From assembly GCA_947846985.1 (NCBI GenBank), contig CANTUZ010000001.1, forward strand, positions 7,054,004-7,118,003: DNA of 64,000 nt, read 5' to 3'. A program made the position numbers and the translations under genes. The DNA is from Fratercula arctica. Taxonomy: Eukaryota; Chordata; Aves; Charadriiformes; Alcidae. Shown piece by piece: positions 52,855 to 64,000 of the stretch. Within the stretch, counting starts at the first letter, position 1. Each line of letters opens with the position of its first letter. Under the pieces are notes generated by a model. That model was not told the DNA's origin, did no database searches, and was given only the letters and a program-made list of their open reading frames with translations.

Positions 52855-52985
52855 ATCTGCATGTCTTGCTTTCCCCATCAGTAAAAGAAGGGTAATAAAA
52901 CACGTCTGCACATCTGCATCTGTCGTGAAGGATAAATTAGTTAATGCCTGTAAAGCGTTCTGTAATTGCTCAAAATGTTGTAATG
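52855..52985 (+). mobile_element. MIR-type SINE
   Basis: The string tgtcttgctttccccatcag followed by taaaagaagggtaataaaac, then gaaggataaattagttaatg and cctgtaaagcgttctgtaat follows the MIR 3' half (CAGTTTCCCCATCTGTAAAATGGGGATAATAA...GAGGATTAATTAGTTAATGTTTGTAAAGCGCTTTGA). It is the clearest MIR copy in the window. Confidence 0.75.
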
Positions 52986-55900
52986 AGAAGTGTGAGCAGC
53001 ATGTGAAAAAGGGATCACCTTCAGAGCCCCCGTGATGCCTTACAGAAAGGGCCATTTTAAGAACAGCAGCGCTGGATACTGAGCCCACTCCTAACGCTGA
53101 TGAAAACATTGTACTGACGGAAGTGGAGAAAAGCCACCGCCTGTGGGAAGAGCCATCCGCGTTGGCCTAAAGCTCTTCCTTTGCTCAGAAGGAAAATAAC
53201 TAGTTGTGGAGGTGCAGGAGGTGCCTACCTGCTGTGATTTGAGAGGTAAAGAGGTATCAGGAAACCTGTTGTACTGCTATTACACAGCACAAAGTGTGCG
53301 CTTGGCCAGCGACCAGATGTGAAGGAGGCTGTGGGACTATGCAAAGGACATTAAGAGAGGCACTATCAGCAGCCCAGATCTGGAAACATCATGACTCAGA
53401 TTTCATTACCATGAAATTTGCTTTAAAATTTCTACATTTCCTATAGGTAGCAATTGTGGAGAGGGGTTCCCCTTCCTTCTAACTTCTCAGCCCTGCATTC
53501 GTCAGTCCTTTCTTTGCACCTCTGAACAGGAGAAACCTTCCCAAGAAATAAACAAAAGTATTTCTCACGTAACCACTCAATTCCAGATGCTGGGGTTTAA
53601 CGTAAAATGCAAAGAATTAGAAATGTCAACAGCAGAGCTAACAGCTTGGTGAAGTCTCCCCTGTTCTTGGCAAAAGCTTCCTACAGGTGGCAAGTTTGGG
53701 CTCTGATCTGTCTGCTTCTCGTAACGCACAGAAAAGGGCAGGCTGAGGGAAGGACACCTGTCACAACACCGTCCCTCCCATGTAAAATCAGCTCTACCCA
53801 GCGAGGACTATTGCTAAGGTATAAAGGCTGCAGAGATTTGTACTGATTTGCTGAGCAAGTGACTTCAGAAATAGGTATGGCTTCTATCTGTCCTCGCATT
53901 TTTGAGTCATTAGCCAGCAAGGCTGTGGCTCAGTTGCTTTCCTGCTACATGAACAGCAATATTTACAGCACCCAGAAATAGACTGAGGAGGCGAGACACC
54001 CAATCAGTCTGAAAGCCAAAGAGCTTAGCCGGTTCCATAATTACATTTTAAAATACCTACAGTCACATCTGCGGAGCCAAGCAGGGTATGTATTCTCCTC
54101 CCCCTTCCTCCTCCTTTCCATGGGAAAGGTATGGCGCTATGATGCACTGTCCGAGGGCTAAGGTCATGTTTGCTTTGATCTGATAACAAATCGTATAATA
54201 ATAGCTCGTTGGCATTCAAGGAAAAAAAAAAAAAGAAACTGCTTGTTTTAACTTGTGGTTTGTCATCAGAATTGGAAACAAGGATTACTTCTTTTCAGGG
54301 ACATGTCAAATGAAGGACTATTTGCAGGAGCCAAATTCCAGACAACTGGTCTGCTCTGCAGCAAGAAGATGATAAACCCCAGGTTTTAATATAGCTCCCA
54401 GGTACCTCTTATCCAGGAAATTTGGATGGTTGTGAGGTGGTGTGGGCTTGAAACCCAGCAGGTCCCAGGATCTCTTACTTCTGCTGCAGGCTTGCTTTGC
54501 AGCTGCTTATTAGTTTCTAGAGAGGAACTGAAGAGTTCAGTCTTACTTAAAATAAATTCCAGGGCATATCACCTTTGGCAAGCTTCTGTACGGAGATAAT
54601 CGTGTTTACTCCTTAAGATTTACAAGGGTATTGGGGCTGTTATTACAACTGTAGTACTTTGACCATGTAAATGCTACGTTGTCATAATTTTCTCTCCTTC
54701 GCTCTGTTATGTCTAAAACAGGACTTCGAGATTTATAGGTCTCTCAGTCGTCCTTCTTTCCTGGGTGTCAAAGGCATCAGGAAATCATGCTCGCCTGTGA
54801 CAAAAGCCTGTGAGTCAATATTAAATACAGCTGAGGCTTTGACTCCCTTTTGGAGCTTGTTATTACATCACTAGAAGAAAAGGTAACCTGGTTAGAAGCC
54901 ATAAATCAGGGATGCATAATTTATCACCTGCTCTGTGGGTACCAATGGCACGCACAGAATCGCCCTCTTGGAAGAGCTGGGCCTCTGACACGGCTCAGTT
55001 TCTTTATTTCAGAATCAATATTATCAACAAACCATTATTTCCTCCTTCAGAGGCAGATTTTTACTGCAAATAAATACGCTTCCAATTCTGTCATCTTCAG
55101 AACTGTAACTCACATTTTATTCCTTGGAATAAAAATGCTATTTCCAACATTAATATCTTAACTACCGCTTCACCTTGTGACTACAAACTCTTTCCAATGC
55201 CAGTACAGAGCTCCTGTACAGCCCTTTGGGTATGGGCAGAAATTCTGATATATAAAACACTCCTTCAGTTAAAAGGTCACTCAAGAATTCTGTTTTTTAA
55301 ATGCTTCAACTCTTTCTTGCTATTTGAAACCCTCTTAAGCCTCAAATGAAGATCTCTGTCTTTCTTCCTCAGCAACAGAAGTCCTGGTGCCTTGCTTAGT
55401 CATTTTGAAAGGCTGAATTCTCACCGTTTTATTTAAGAATGGGGAGAAAAGCAGTGGCGTATTCTGTTTCGCGTTTGTTAAATACATAAATGAGATGATC
55501 AGCCGCAGGGGACTGGGAAGGGAGGACGGCTGGAAGATAAATCACAGTGGAAATTCAGTAACTGTATTTCTCTTTTTAAATAGCTTTGCAATAGTTTCAA
55601 AAGGCGTTATTTATAGAGCACCACATGCAACAGAAGTTTAACAGGCAGGGCAGAGAGAAGGTTTTGGTCCCAAAGCGTGGTTCAATATTCAGTCACTGGA
55701 CTGCCAAAGACCACTGGCACAATTTTCATATCCCCACACTCCCACTCTTGCCTGCACACTCCCACCTCTCATCGCCTTTCCTCTGCGCTGACACGCTTTG
55801 GAGCCATACCACAAATGGGATCAGGAAATTCTGATCCAACTGCAAAAATAACCCTGCAAAAAAGGGCCAGTGATATTTTTTGGTCAGGTAAGTTCCTCGG

Positions 55901-56541
55901 TCGCATTCATCACCCAGCAGCACAAATGCTGCATGCACAAGGGCAGGGCACGAGGAAGGGATGGCCATCGCGGGAGGAGGAGAGGAGTGTCACAGTGTCC
56001 GCTTAAGGCACCAGCAATGCCGACAGGCTGATTATTAAACTCGTCCTCTAGAGCCTCCACCCCGATGGTCTGTGGACAGGCTTCGCTTTAGACATGGTGA
56101 GTCATTCCCATCACTAAATGGCACTATTCACAGCAAAGAAAGCCTAAGGTTGTCCCCAGTTCTTGTGATTTTTGTGGGAGCCTGGAGTCATGTTACCCAC
56201 GTGAGGATCTCAGCATCCCGTTGGAAAGGTCAGTTTAGCTTGCATCCCTCCTGGCTGTGGAGGAAAAAAGCATGAAAGTGATATCCTAACAGCTCAAAAA
56301 GCTGAAAGCAAAGAGAATAATCTCGCACCCATAAGAGAAAAAATGTAACCACTCCATAGCCCATGCTATGCCAAATGTATGGCTTTTATTTAATTCTTTT
56401 ATATTAGCTATTTTGTTTGCTGTTCATTAAGGGAAAAGCAGCTTTCAATGCATCCTACTTTAAAAAGTGTGTGCCGAGAAGAGAGCAACAGAGTGTAGAA
56501 CAGGATTAGGGGCACAAGAAGACGCAGGGGCAAACAGTTTT

Positions 56542-56580
56542 GGGAGGAAGGGAAGGGGGGAGAGGGAAGGAAGAGAAGGG
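56542..56580 (+). repeat. Purine tract with quadruplex potential
   Basis: The tract is pure A/G from gggaggaagggaagggggga onward. Four or more GGG runs are separated by 2-5 bases, which fits the G-quadruplex pattern. It sits in a wider purine-rich region (about 56,490-56,640). Confidence 0.65.
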
Positions 56581-57256
56581 CATGGGAAGCAAGGACAAGA
56601 TGGAAGAAATGTCAGGAAGGAGACAGAGAAGACCTAAGGGTACATTTGCTCCATGCAATGAATGAACTAGCTGGGTTGCAGCACACAGCGTAGGTATCCT
56701 AGCTCAGCAATCCGTCTCATGACTACACCTCCCTGCTCAGTAGGCTGCTGTAGGCTGCTCTGTAGGTTGTATTGACCTTGAAAAGAAAAATAAAGACCTC
56801 TGGAAAGATGCAGGAGGTGAGGGGAGACCAAAGGAAGGCACTGAAACCTGGGGAGAAGAACATAGCTGGCTGAGCAGATGAGATACATGGATTTTACGGC
56901 TGGTTTCAGCTAGATTACAGGGAAAGGGAGAGTTTGGGAGGCTCATTAGGAAATTTTTTCCTGTCTTTTGTCATGCGTGGGCCACCCAGAGATCATAGCT
57001 AGATACTCACATGTTCTGACCAATGGAACTTCTTAATTAAACAGAGGGTTGCTTTAGCATGATGCTGTGCAAGCTTGAGTTTCAATCATCAAAGCTTCTT
57101 CTGTTCCTGTGCTACAACAAATGCCCTTGCAGTTTCTTGGGGCTCAGAGAAGTTTCAGCACAGTTCCAAGGCAGAGCATGTGACTCCGGAGACTCGTGTC
57201 GTGCATGGGATCAAAGTTGTGGCAAAAGCCCTGTACTCATGGGAAATCCTCTTGAT

Positions 57257-57305
57257 AATTAACATTTATATAACGACTCCTTTACTGGCCAAACACATGT
57301 TTACA
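57257..57305 (-). mobile_element. Possible MIR or related SINE end
   Basis: attaacatttatataacgac and the following tcctttactgg...tttacatt resemble the reverse of the SINE tail (AATTAACATTTATATAGCGC...CTTTACA). This is a short and uncertain match. Confidence 0.3.
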
Positions 57306-60300
57306 TTCCTCCAGTCTGTTTTTTTTTAAGAGACAGTGCTGGCCAGAAGTTTTTGCAAGAGCACTGGAATTAGGTCTTCATTTTCAGCTATGCTCCATCT
57401 ACCCATGAGATGTTTAGCAAGTCTCTAAGGGGACAAATGCTCCCACACATCCCTTTGTTTACCAAAGAACCTGGATGCATTCTGCTTTTGTTGAGAGTAC
57501 GTATCAGGCAGAAGTGACAGAGAGCCTGGGGGGTGTCTGAGCCTTCCTACATCCCCCCACCAACAGGATATGGGGTTGGGGTAGAAAAGAGATCTGAGGA
57601 TCTTTGAAGAAGGATGCCCAACAAATGTCTGTCACCTAAAGAGGTCACAGCTGTGGAGTGTCCTGCAAAGGGAATCAGTGGCATCTGCTTCAGGAAAGCC
57701 AAGATTTCTGTCTCATCCTCAGGTCTTTGGGGTCTTTCTTGTCTTTGTGCCTCCTGTCTTGTTGTTTATTGGCTGTAAAATGGATGGGCTACAATAATCT
57801 TCACCCACTGTGACTATCAGATACATCTTAGAGACAGTCTGATGTGTATAATCATCAGAGTCTCAGAAGACGGAACAAGAGTAAGATGCAGTCCAGTTGG
57901 CTTTTGAGTAACTCCTCTCCTGATGGCAAGTTCCCCTTCAATCTGGCTCACAGCCCCAGAACTATCGAAATTATTTCATTCTGGCTATAATCACTCAGGA
58001 CAGCTACAACCTCATGAAGGGTCAGAAACCCAAATTTAGGAACTATTGCCTAACAGGGCTCATGTTCTACTGTGGTTTCTGAAGGACAGCTTTTTAACAG
58101 GCAAACCATCTGTGCAGGGGAAAGTCAGTCCTATGAAACGATGAGCTGCCCTTGCTAGGAAACAAAACGATCTGGATTAGAGAAACACCACGAGATATGT
58201 TCTGTGATGCAATCTGGAAAAGTTCTTCAGGTAACTGTTTCTTCTGAAGCTGTGAAATGTCACATCTGGGAATGAGGCAATCTTCATAATTAAGTTCTTG
58301 AAAAAAAAAAAAAAAGAAAAGTAAGTATTTCTAAAGATAGAAGAGGCCAGTAAATGTAAATTTGTAGCTGTCTGCACGTAGCCCTCTAGTACAGGGCCCG
58401 GTGTTGCTCCCAAACTGAGCTGGGCTGTCTACAGAGAAGTGAATGGTGAGAGCAGCTGCCACATGCACTGATTTATTTCATATCCTTCATAACCTTACTG
58501 GCAGGAATTCAAGTTGCAATTTAAAACAGTAAAACTTTGCAGGGAGGGCAGTAATGTCCCTCCTCAAGGATTTTCTCTGGATTCAGTCCTCACGGCCTCA
58601 GGAAGCATCAGTTTTACCTTTTTGTAACAGGAGCGGTTTGAAGCCCGCATCTGATTTCATCAGAGGCTTTCTTATTGGATTTTTCCAAAGGTTTTCATGA
58701 CTCTTGAGAGTATCTTTGCTTAAGGATTTGTGTTTGAGAATGAGAATTCTGCCCTTAAATTTGCGCAAGAAAGTATCTACATAGTGAGACACTGCAGTTC
58801 CATCATGCCCAGGGAGGGAACACATCTAGGCTAGACGTTGTAAGCACTAATAAGATGTTTACTCAGTCGATGTTTGTTCCTGTTTAATAAACAGTTTATC
58901 CCATGTTAATATTATACCTCTAACCTCATCAAAACCCATCTTATGCAAGTGGGAACACAGAAATGAAAAAGTGGTGGCTTTTAACATCTTAACATTTGAA
59001 AATGTTGCAGTTTCATTTGCGATAACAGACGGGATTCCCGAATAAACAAAACTATTCGTAGGGGATGGTGTTACTCTGTGCCAGTGAGAATGCCAGCGTT
59101 TGGCAAAAGGAGCTTGTGGATTTCAATATGTAAGTAGCTCTCCTCAAAATTTTCATGTCACTGATAATCACTTCTCTAGATTTTGTTCCTTTCAACAACT
59201 TTCAAACTGCTCTTCTGTTCTGTTAAAATATGTAGACTAGTCTCTGGTAAACCACCATATTTGATTTAGTTGGATATGTTTTAATAACATTCTCGGTTAG
59301 CATAGTTAGTTCACGTGCCAAGTATTACATTTTTTCGTTCCCCACAAAATCAGGACAAACTGTACGCCTCCTGCTGTGTCCGAAGCTGATTTGGCAAACT
59401 TTCGGCTATGCTAATTAAAGAATAGAGCAATCCTATTTTTATCTGATTTTAAAATACTACAAATACACTGCTGGCAATTTTACTTGTTTTGATGCAAAAT
59501 TAGTTAATTGCGCCAAAAGTTCAGTAGTTTTCTGCTATTCCTTTTCACATCCATGCACAGACCCAGGCTCAGATAGATATATAGCATAATGCTAACAATT
59601 ATAAAGATTTATCAAATCCACTTTCAGGATAAGGCTTAAGAATATAGATTTGGATAAACTTCGGTAAACAGAGTGCCATGGAACAGAGGAAAAGGTAAAA
59701 GAAAGAGAACAGCAATGCCAAGGTTTAAAGACCTTTACTGAACAAAACTTGCTACAATACCAAAAAGTTCTGTTTCGAAAAGAATGTTTCGAATGTTTCT
59801 GAACTCTTTTTTTAACCATTTAAAAAATACTTACTAAATGATGTTATTAGCGTTAAGCACTCCAGCCAACAGACTTTAAAATATTGTGGATCTAAAAAAA
59901 AAAAAAAAAAAAAATTGATTAATATAATGTCCCAAGAGTAAAAGAGTTTTGTTAATTTGAAAATAAAAGTGTTGAGATCAGGCAGGCACTGAATTTGCAG
60001 TACCACCTCCCTCCTCCTCACCTACACAACTCGTTTCTCCACTGCATTGGCACTGCTGGCCGTACTCTTAGCTTACAGGGGCAAAACCTATTCTGTTTGA
60101 AGCCGGTGGGCATTTTGCCATAGATTCAACAGGAACAGAATTTGGCATCTGAAAGCATCCTGCCTGTGATGAAATATGGACCTGCAAAGTATTTGATCTA
60201 TGGTTCTACCTGCCTCCACTACTGCTTTCTGTACAGCTGCTCTTAGTGAAATGTTCTTTTAGGCACCTGATCTTTCAGGTCAACAAGCTGTTGTGCAAAC

Positions 60301-63300
60301 TACTTATCTTCTCCCGTTTCCTCCAACTGGCTTATGTGGTCTGAATCACTTCAATGCAGCTGAGAATCATTTTTTGTTCTTTATCTTTCACTGTTTTTTT
60401 GGGTTGCGAGGGCTAAAAAACACAGGTGTGCAGAATGTTCATCAGCATCTTGCTTTTGTGGTTCTTCCCGGGTTTCAGCTACTGTTGCAATGCACGGCCT
60501 TTAGCAATGGTCGTTAGCATTCTTGGAGAATGTTAAAAGTGAATAGCAACACATGCAGGGTTAGTGTCTGACTTGAGAATATCCCAGTGCAAATTGAGAG
60601 ACTATAATCCTTTCTTTTGGAGCAGTCTTCCTTCTTTATTCCTTTGGTAGCAAGCACTGCCAACATGTCTGGCTTTCCAATGAAAAGGGACACTATGAAA
60701 AGGCAAGGGAGGCCTTAATTGATTAGCAAAACCACATAGAAGAAGTGGTCCGAAGAGAAGAATTGGATAGGTGGAGGCATTAGAAATGAGATACAGATCC
60801 TTTAGCACTCTTTGCTCCTAAATTCAGATAAAAATGACCAGTAAAAATTCTGATGATTTTGCGATCCATGGAAAGTGAATGTGTTGGCCTGCAGCCAGTT
60901 CCCAGTGGAAAGGTCCGCATCCCACAGCTTCCAACACAGTAGGCGTCTTCTGATCCGAAGTCACAGAAGTTTATTGCCAGATTCACTTGAAGCTTTAAAC
61001 CACGATGGATTTACCAGGAGGCTACCAAGGGAATTTTAGCCTTTTTGTAGCCCCTCTCCCACTCCACCGCTGCAATGCTGGCAATTCGCTTGTTCCCAGC
61101 GTATCACCTCATCCTCTCTCCCGTACCTCAAGTCTGTCTGCAAGCGATGGGGAGCCAGAGAGGAGGCACGACCTGGGGCAGAACGGTGAGTACATATTCT
61201 CCTGCATTTGGCCCTCCGCTGTGGGATCTCCCGGAGGCCGATGAGCTGGCAGAAAGGTGGGTTGCCTGACGTATGGTTGTGAAGGCAGCGCTGTGTCCCT
61301 GCCATTCACATCTGGCCTGCATCTGTCCCTGGCCTCAGCGGAGGAAACAAGGAGAACATCTAATCCGATCACTTCTAGACAGGGGTCGTGGCTGAAGCAC
61401 ATTATCAAGACGAGCCTGCACCACTGCTACTCAGAAAGTATTGCTTTTTGAGCTCTAAGAAATAAAACTAGGAAACGCAGGATGGCAGAGAAGGTGAGAA
61501 CAGTCCAATATTCCTTGTAATTCTCTGCTTCTCAGATCCTGAAAAACAAAGCAATTTTAAATATCCAGTTCATTTCTTTTTTTTATGCATTTCCTCCATT
61601 TCACTGAATGGAAAGCACTTTCATTTATGGATTCATGTGCACTAGAATTAATTAGGACAAATCCTCTATTGATTTTAAGATTCAGAATAGCTTATACACC
61701 ATCAGAATGTTGGGAGGCATTTAGTTAATGTCCTTTTCAGTGGAGCAGTTTGATTTAATCAGCATGGAGTCTGCCCACACGTAAATGCAGTCACTGACCC
61801 CTGAAGCATCGAGCCAAACACTGATAGCCTGACTCACTCCGGCGGGCAAGATTCCCATCTCACATAAAGACCAGGGAGTGGGACCTACCGATACAAGGCT
61901 TGAAACCAGCTCATTGGCATAAATGGATTTATTCATTTGAGGAAGGGAACCAGGATTTACTTTTGCTGTATGGACCCGGTCGTGAGAATACTTTTCACAC
62001 ATAGGTTTTCTTCTGGGTGAGAAGCCCCATTCAAGTCAGCATTGGCAGCACTGGACCCAGCTATTTACTCTCTATAGTTGGCATTGCCAGCATCAACATT
62101 TTTGTTTCAGTTCCACATCAAAATTCATGTGGGTGTAAAGCTTTCCCAGACATACAGCACGAGCACATGAGCCTCAACATTAATGAGGGAATCTATTAAG
62201 CTCTGCTGCACGTATGTGTGTGCAAGAGTGTGAGCATAAGTACCAATTATAGCTTGGCAGCAGGCTGAAGTGGCTGTTCCATTCATACCCTGCATTTGCG
62301 TTTGCTTATAACTTTCCTTAAAAATATTCCTTTGGGGCTGAAGTGTGTTATCCTTGCTTTTGGCTCAAAGGTGACGGACGGAAATGATAGGAGCTGCTTC
62401 GGAGTTACAGGAGCCCGAAAGGAATGCGGTTCCTGCTGCACTCGCCCTGCTGGCTTGGTGCTTGTGAACTGGCAGGGGAGTGACATGAATGACAGTGCCC
62501 TCTCAGAAGCGCCCAGAGAAGGATTCTTATCAAACGCTATCTCCTGCCAACTCTCATGAAGACTGCCAGCCTGGGACGACGGGGAGAAGCATTTGGCAGC
62601 ATGGCCCGAGGTTTTCAACATGAAACAAGGGGGAAGGGATGGAGACAGTGTCACTAGTTGGGACCGGGCCACTTGTTTTTCCTGTCAGAAAGATGGTATC
62701 CAGAAATTTTGGGGAAGTATATTGGTGTGCTTATCATGCTGGTAAGGCTGTGATGCAAGGTTTGTTTTTCCCCTTGGAGCATCTGAGTGAGTTACTTTGA
62801 GTGCCCGATGCCGAGAAAGGATGTGTAAAAAGAAGTCCTTAGGAAAGAGCAGCAGGAGTGCATTAGGAATGGTTGCTGATGAGCATTGTATGGCAGACGC
62901 AGGGGACCGCACACCTCTCGCTCTTCAGAGGTGTCAGTGTTTGACACATCCACTGGTAAGTGTGAACAAAATGTAGGGGAGCTTGTTTCCGTTCTCTCTC
63001 ACACACAAAAAGGCATTTGTTACGCGCATTTGCCTGCCAGGTAGCAATCCTGGGTTTGAAGGCATTTGCTTACAGCATTAATGACATGATCAATTTTGCA
63101 ACGTGCAAGTTTCATGTCAAGGCAAGGAGTGAAAGGTGTTATAACGCACAACAGAATTCAGAAGCACCATATTTGTTCTCCACCTCTACTTAGATCTTCC
63201 CTATGGCACGGGAGCTCCTAGCCAGATATCCTGCTCCTAAGTAAAGGCAGTAAAATTAGTTCTGATCGCTCCCCTCCTGTGAAACGGTACTGACTCACTT

Positions 63301-64000
63301 TTCTCCTTTCCTACCTGCTTTTCTCATGTCAGAGTTACATTAGCTCTCGGGCAGCTGCTTTCTTCCTTGACAAAGTCAGCTTCCTTTTGGGGAACAGAAC
63401 GGCAAGGGACAACTATTGGAGCTGCATGAGAAGGTGACACAAGCTGCAGAGCTCAGGAGACTATGTATGAGGAAGGACAGTGGATATTGTTCTTACATAG
63501 AGGCACAAAAGAGGAAATGTGAGAGGAACAAGAGAAACATCAAACCTGTCACCATTTCCAGAAAGAGGGAAGAACATTCAAAAAGAGATGCCTGATTCAA
63601 CATGGACTTGAGGAAGTTGGCTTTGTCTGCAAGGACAAGATTTGGACTAGATGTGAGGACAGCGAGGAGCTAGAAGAAAAGCAGGTGCCGTGAGAGGAAT
63701 GCAGAGCAATAGGTGATTTCAGCAGTACCATTCTGGGTAGGCTCAAGGTGGGTATTTAGATGGAAGAGGGTGATGGATTTGCAGCAGGAATGAACTGAGC
63801 CTGGAATAACGATCATTAGGAAAGGAAGGAGCTGAGTACTTAAAGTCTGAAGGATCAGAAACATCATTTCATACAAATTGGATATGAGAGAAGCAAAAGT
63901 AAAATCTGGTGTGTCATCATATTACGTGTGGGCAAGAGGACTGTTGGAGGTGTAAAAAAGCACATCTGGAGTGGTGGAAAGAGGCATCAATTAAAAAGCA

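Larger units (their letters stand above)
51293..64000. other. Long intergenic stretch without a supported gene
   Basis: About 12.7 kb holds MIR-like relics (52,855-52,985; weaker at 57,257-57,305), a purine and G-rich tract at 56,542-56,580, A-rich runs at 54222-54233, 58302-58315 and 59895-59914, and a possibly conserved AT-rich block at 58,960-59,560. No splice-consistent coding exon and no ORF with a recognisable domain was found. The last 600 bases are purine-rich. Confidence 0.6.

Noticed and set aside
63030..63060. tRNA-like string (gcaatcctgggtttgaaggc)
   Set aside because: It superficially resembles a T-arm, but no A box, anticodon arm or acceptor pairing is found around it.

Overview
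This window is vertebrate nuclear DNA, almost certainly from a bird. It holds at least five CR1 retroposon copies with the avian-type 3' end (tcatagaatcacagaatg... and its complement). It also holds one spliced, highly conserved protein gene with a CpG-island promoter, and long AT-rich non-coding stretches. I see no bacterial operons, CRISPR arrays, tRNA or rRNA genes. The species cannot be fixed from the sequence alone.

Positions 1-16,100 carry the 5' three quarters of EED (embryonic ectoderm development) on the minus strand. EED is the WD40 subunit of Polycomb Repressive Complex 2 that reads H3K27me3. Nine coding exons with GT-AG introns join without a frame break and give 327 residues, from the start Met to the ...LILSK exon end. 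About 119 C-terminal residues (the last three exons of the 12-exon human model) lie beyond base 1. The first exon sits in a CpG island at about 15,340-16,210, which contains an E2F-type site. The reading frame stays open for 64 codons upstream of the AUG and includes a CUG in strong context. This is interesting because mammalian EED is known to make N-terminal variants from alternative starts.

Positions 16,200-64,000 are upstream of EED and contain no gene I can support. In human the neighbour on this side is PICALM, separated from EED by a large intergenic interval, so this is probably the EED-PICALM gap (inference). It holds CR1 copies of several ages: a 2.1 kb old copy with recognisable reverse-transcriptase remnants at 18,255-20,370, younger fragments at 22,935-23,800, 32,714-33,071, 46,565-47,141 and 51,094-51,292, and very old pieces near 26,560 and 28,560. 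There are also several MIR-type SINE relics, a possible decayed retroviral 3' end at about 24,700-25,990, homopolymer and microsatellite tracts, and a few stretches that look like candidate conserved non-coding elements.

No new multi-gene system is visible. The observations best worth checking are the possible non-AUG extension of EED, the weak donor of EED exon 4, a good CTCF-type site in EED intron 6, the decayed ERV-like segment, and a 124-codon orphan ORF at 45,511.
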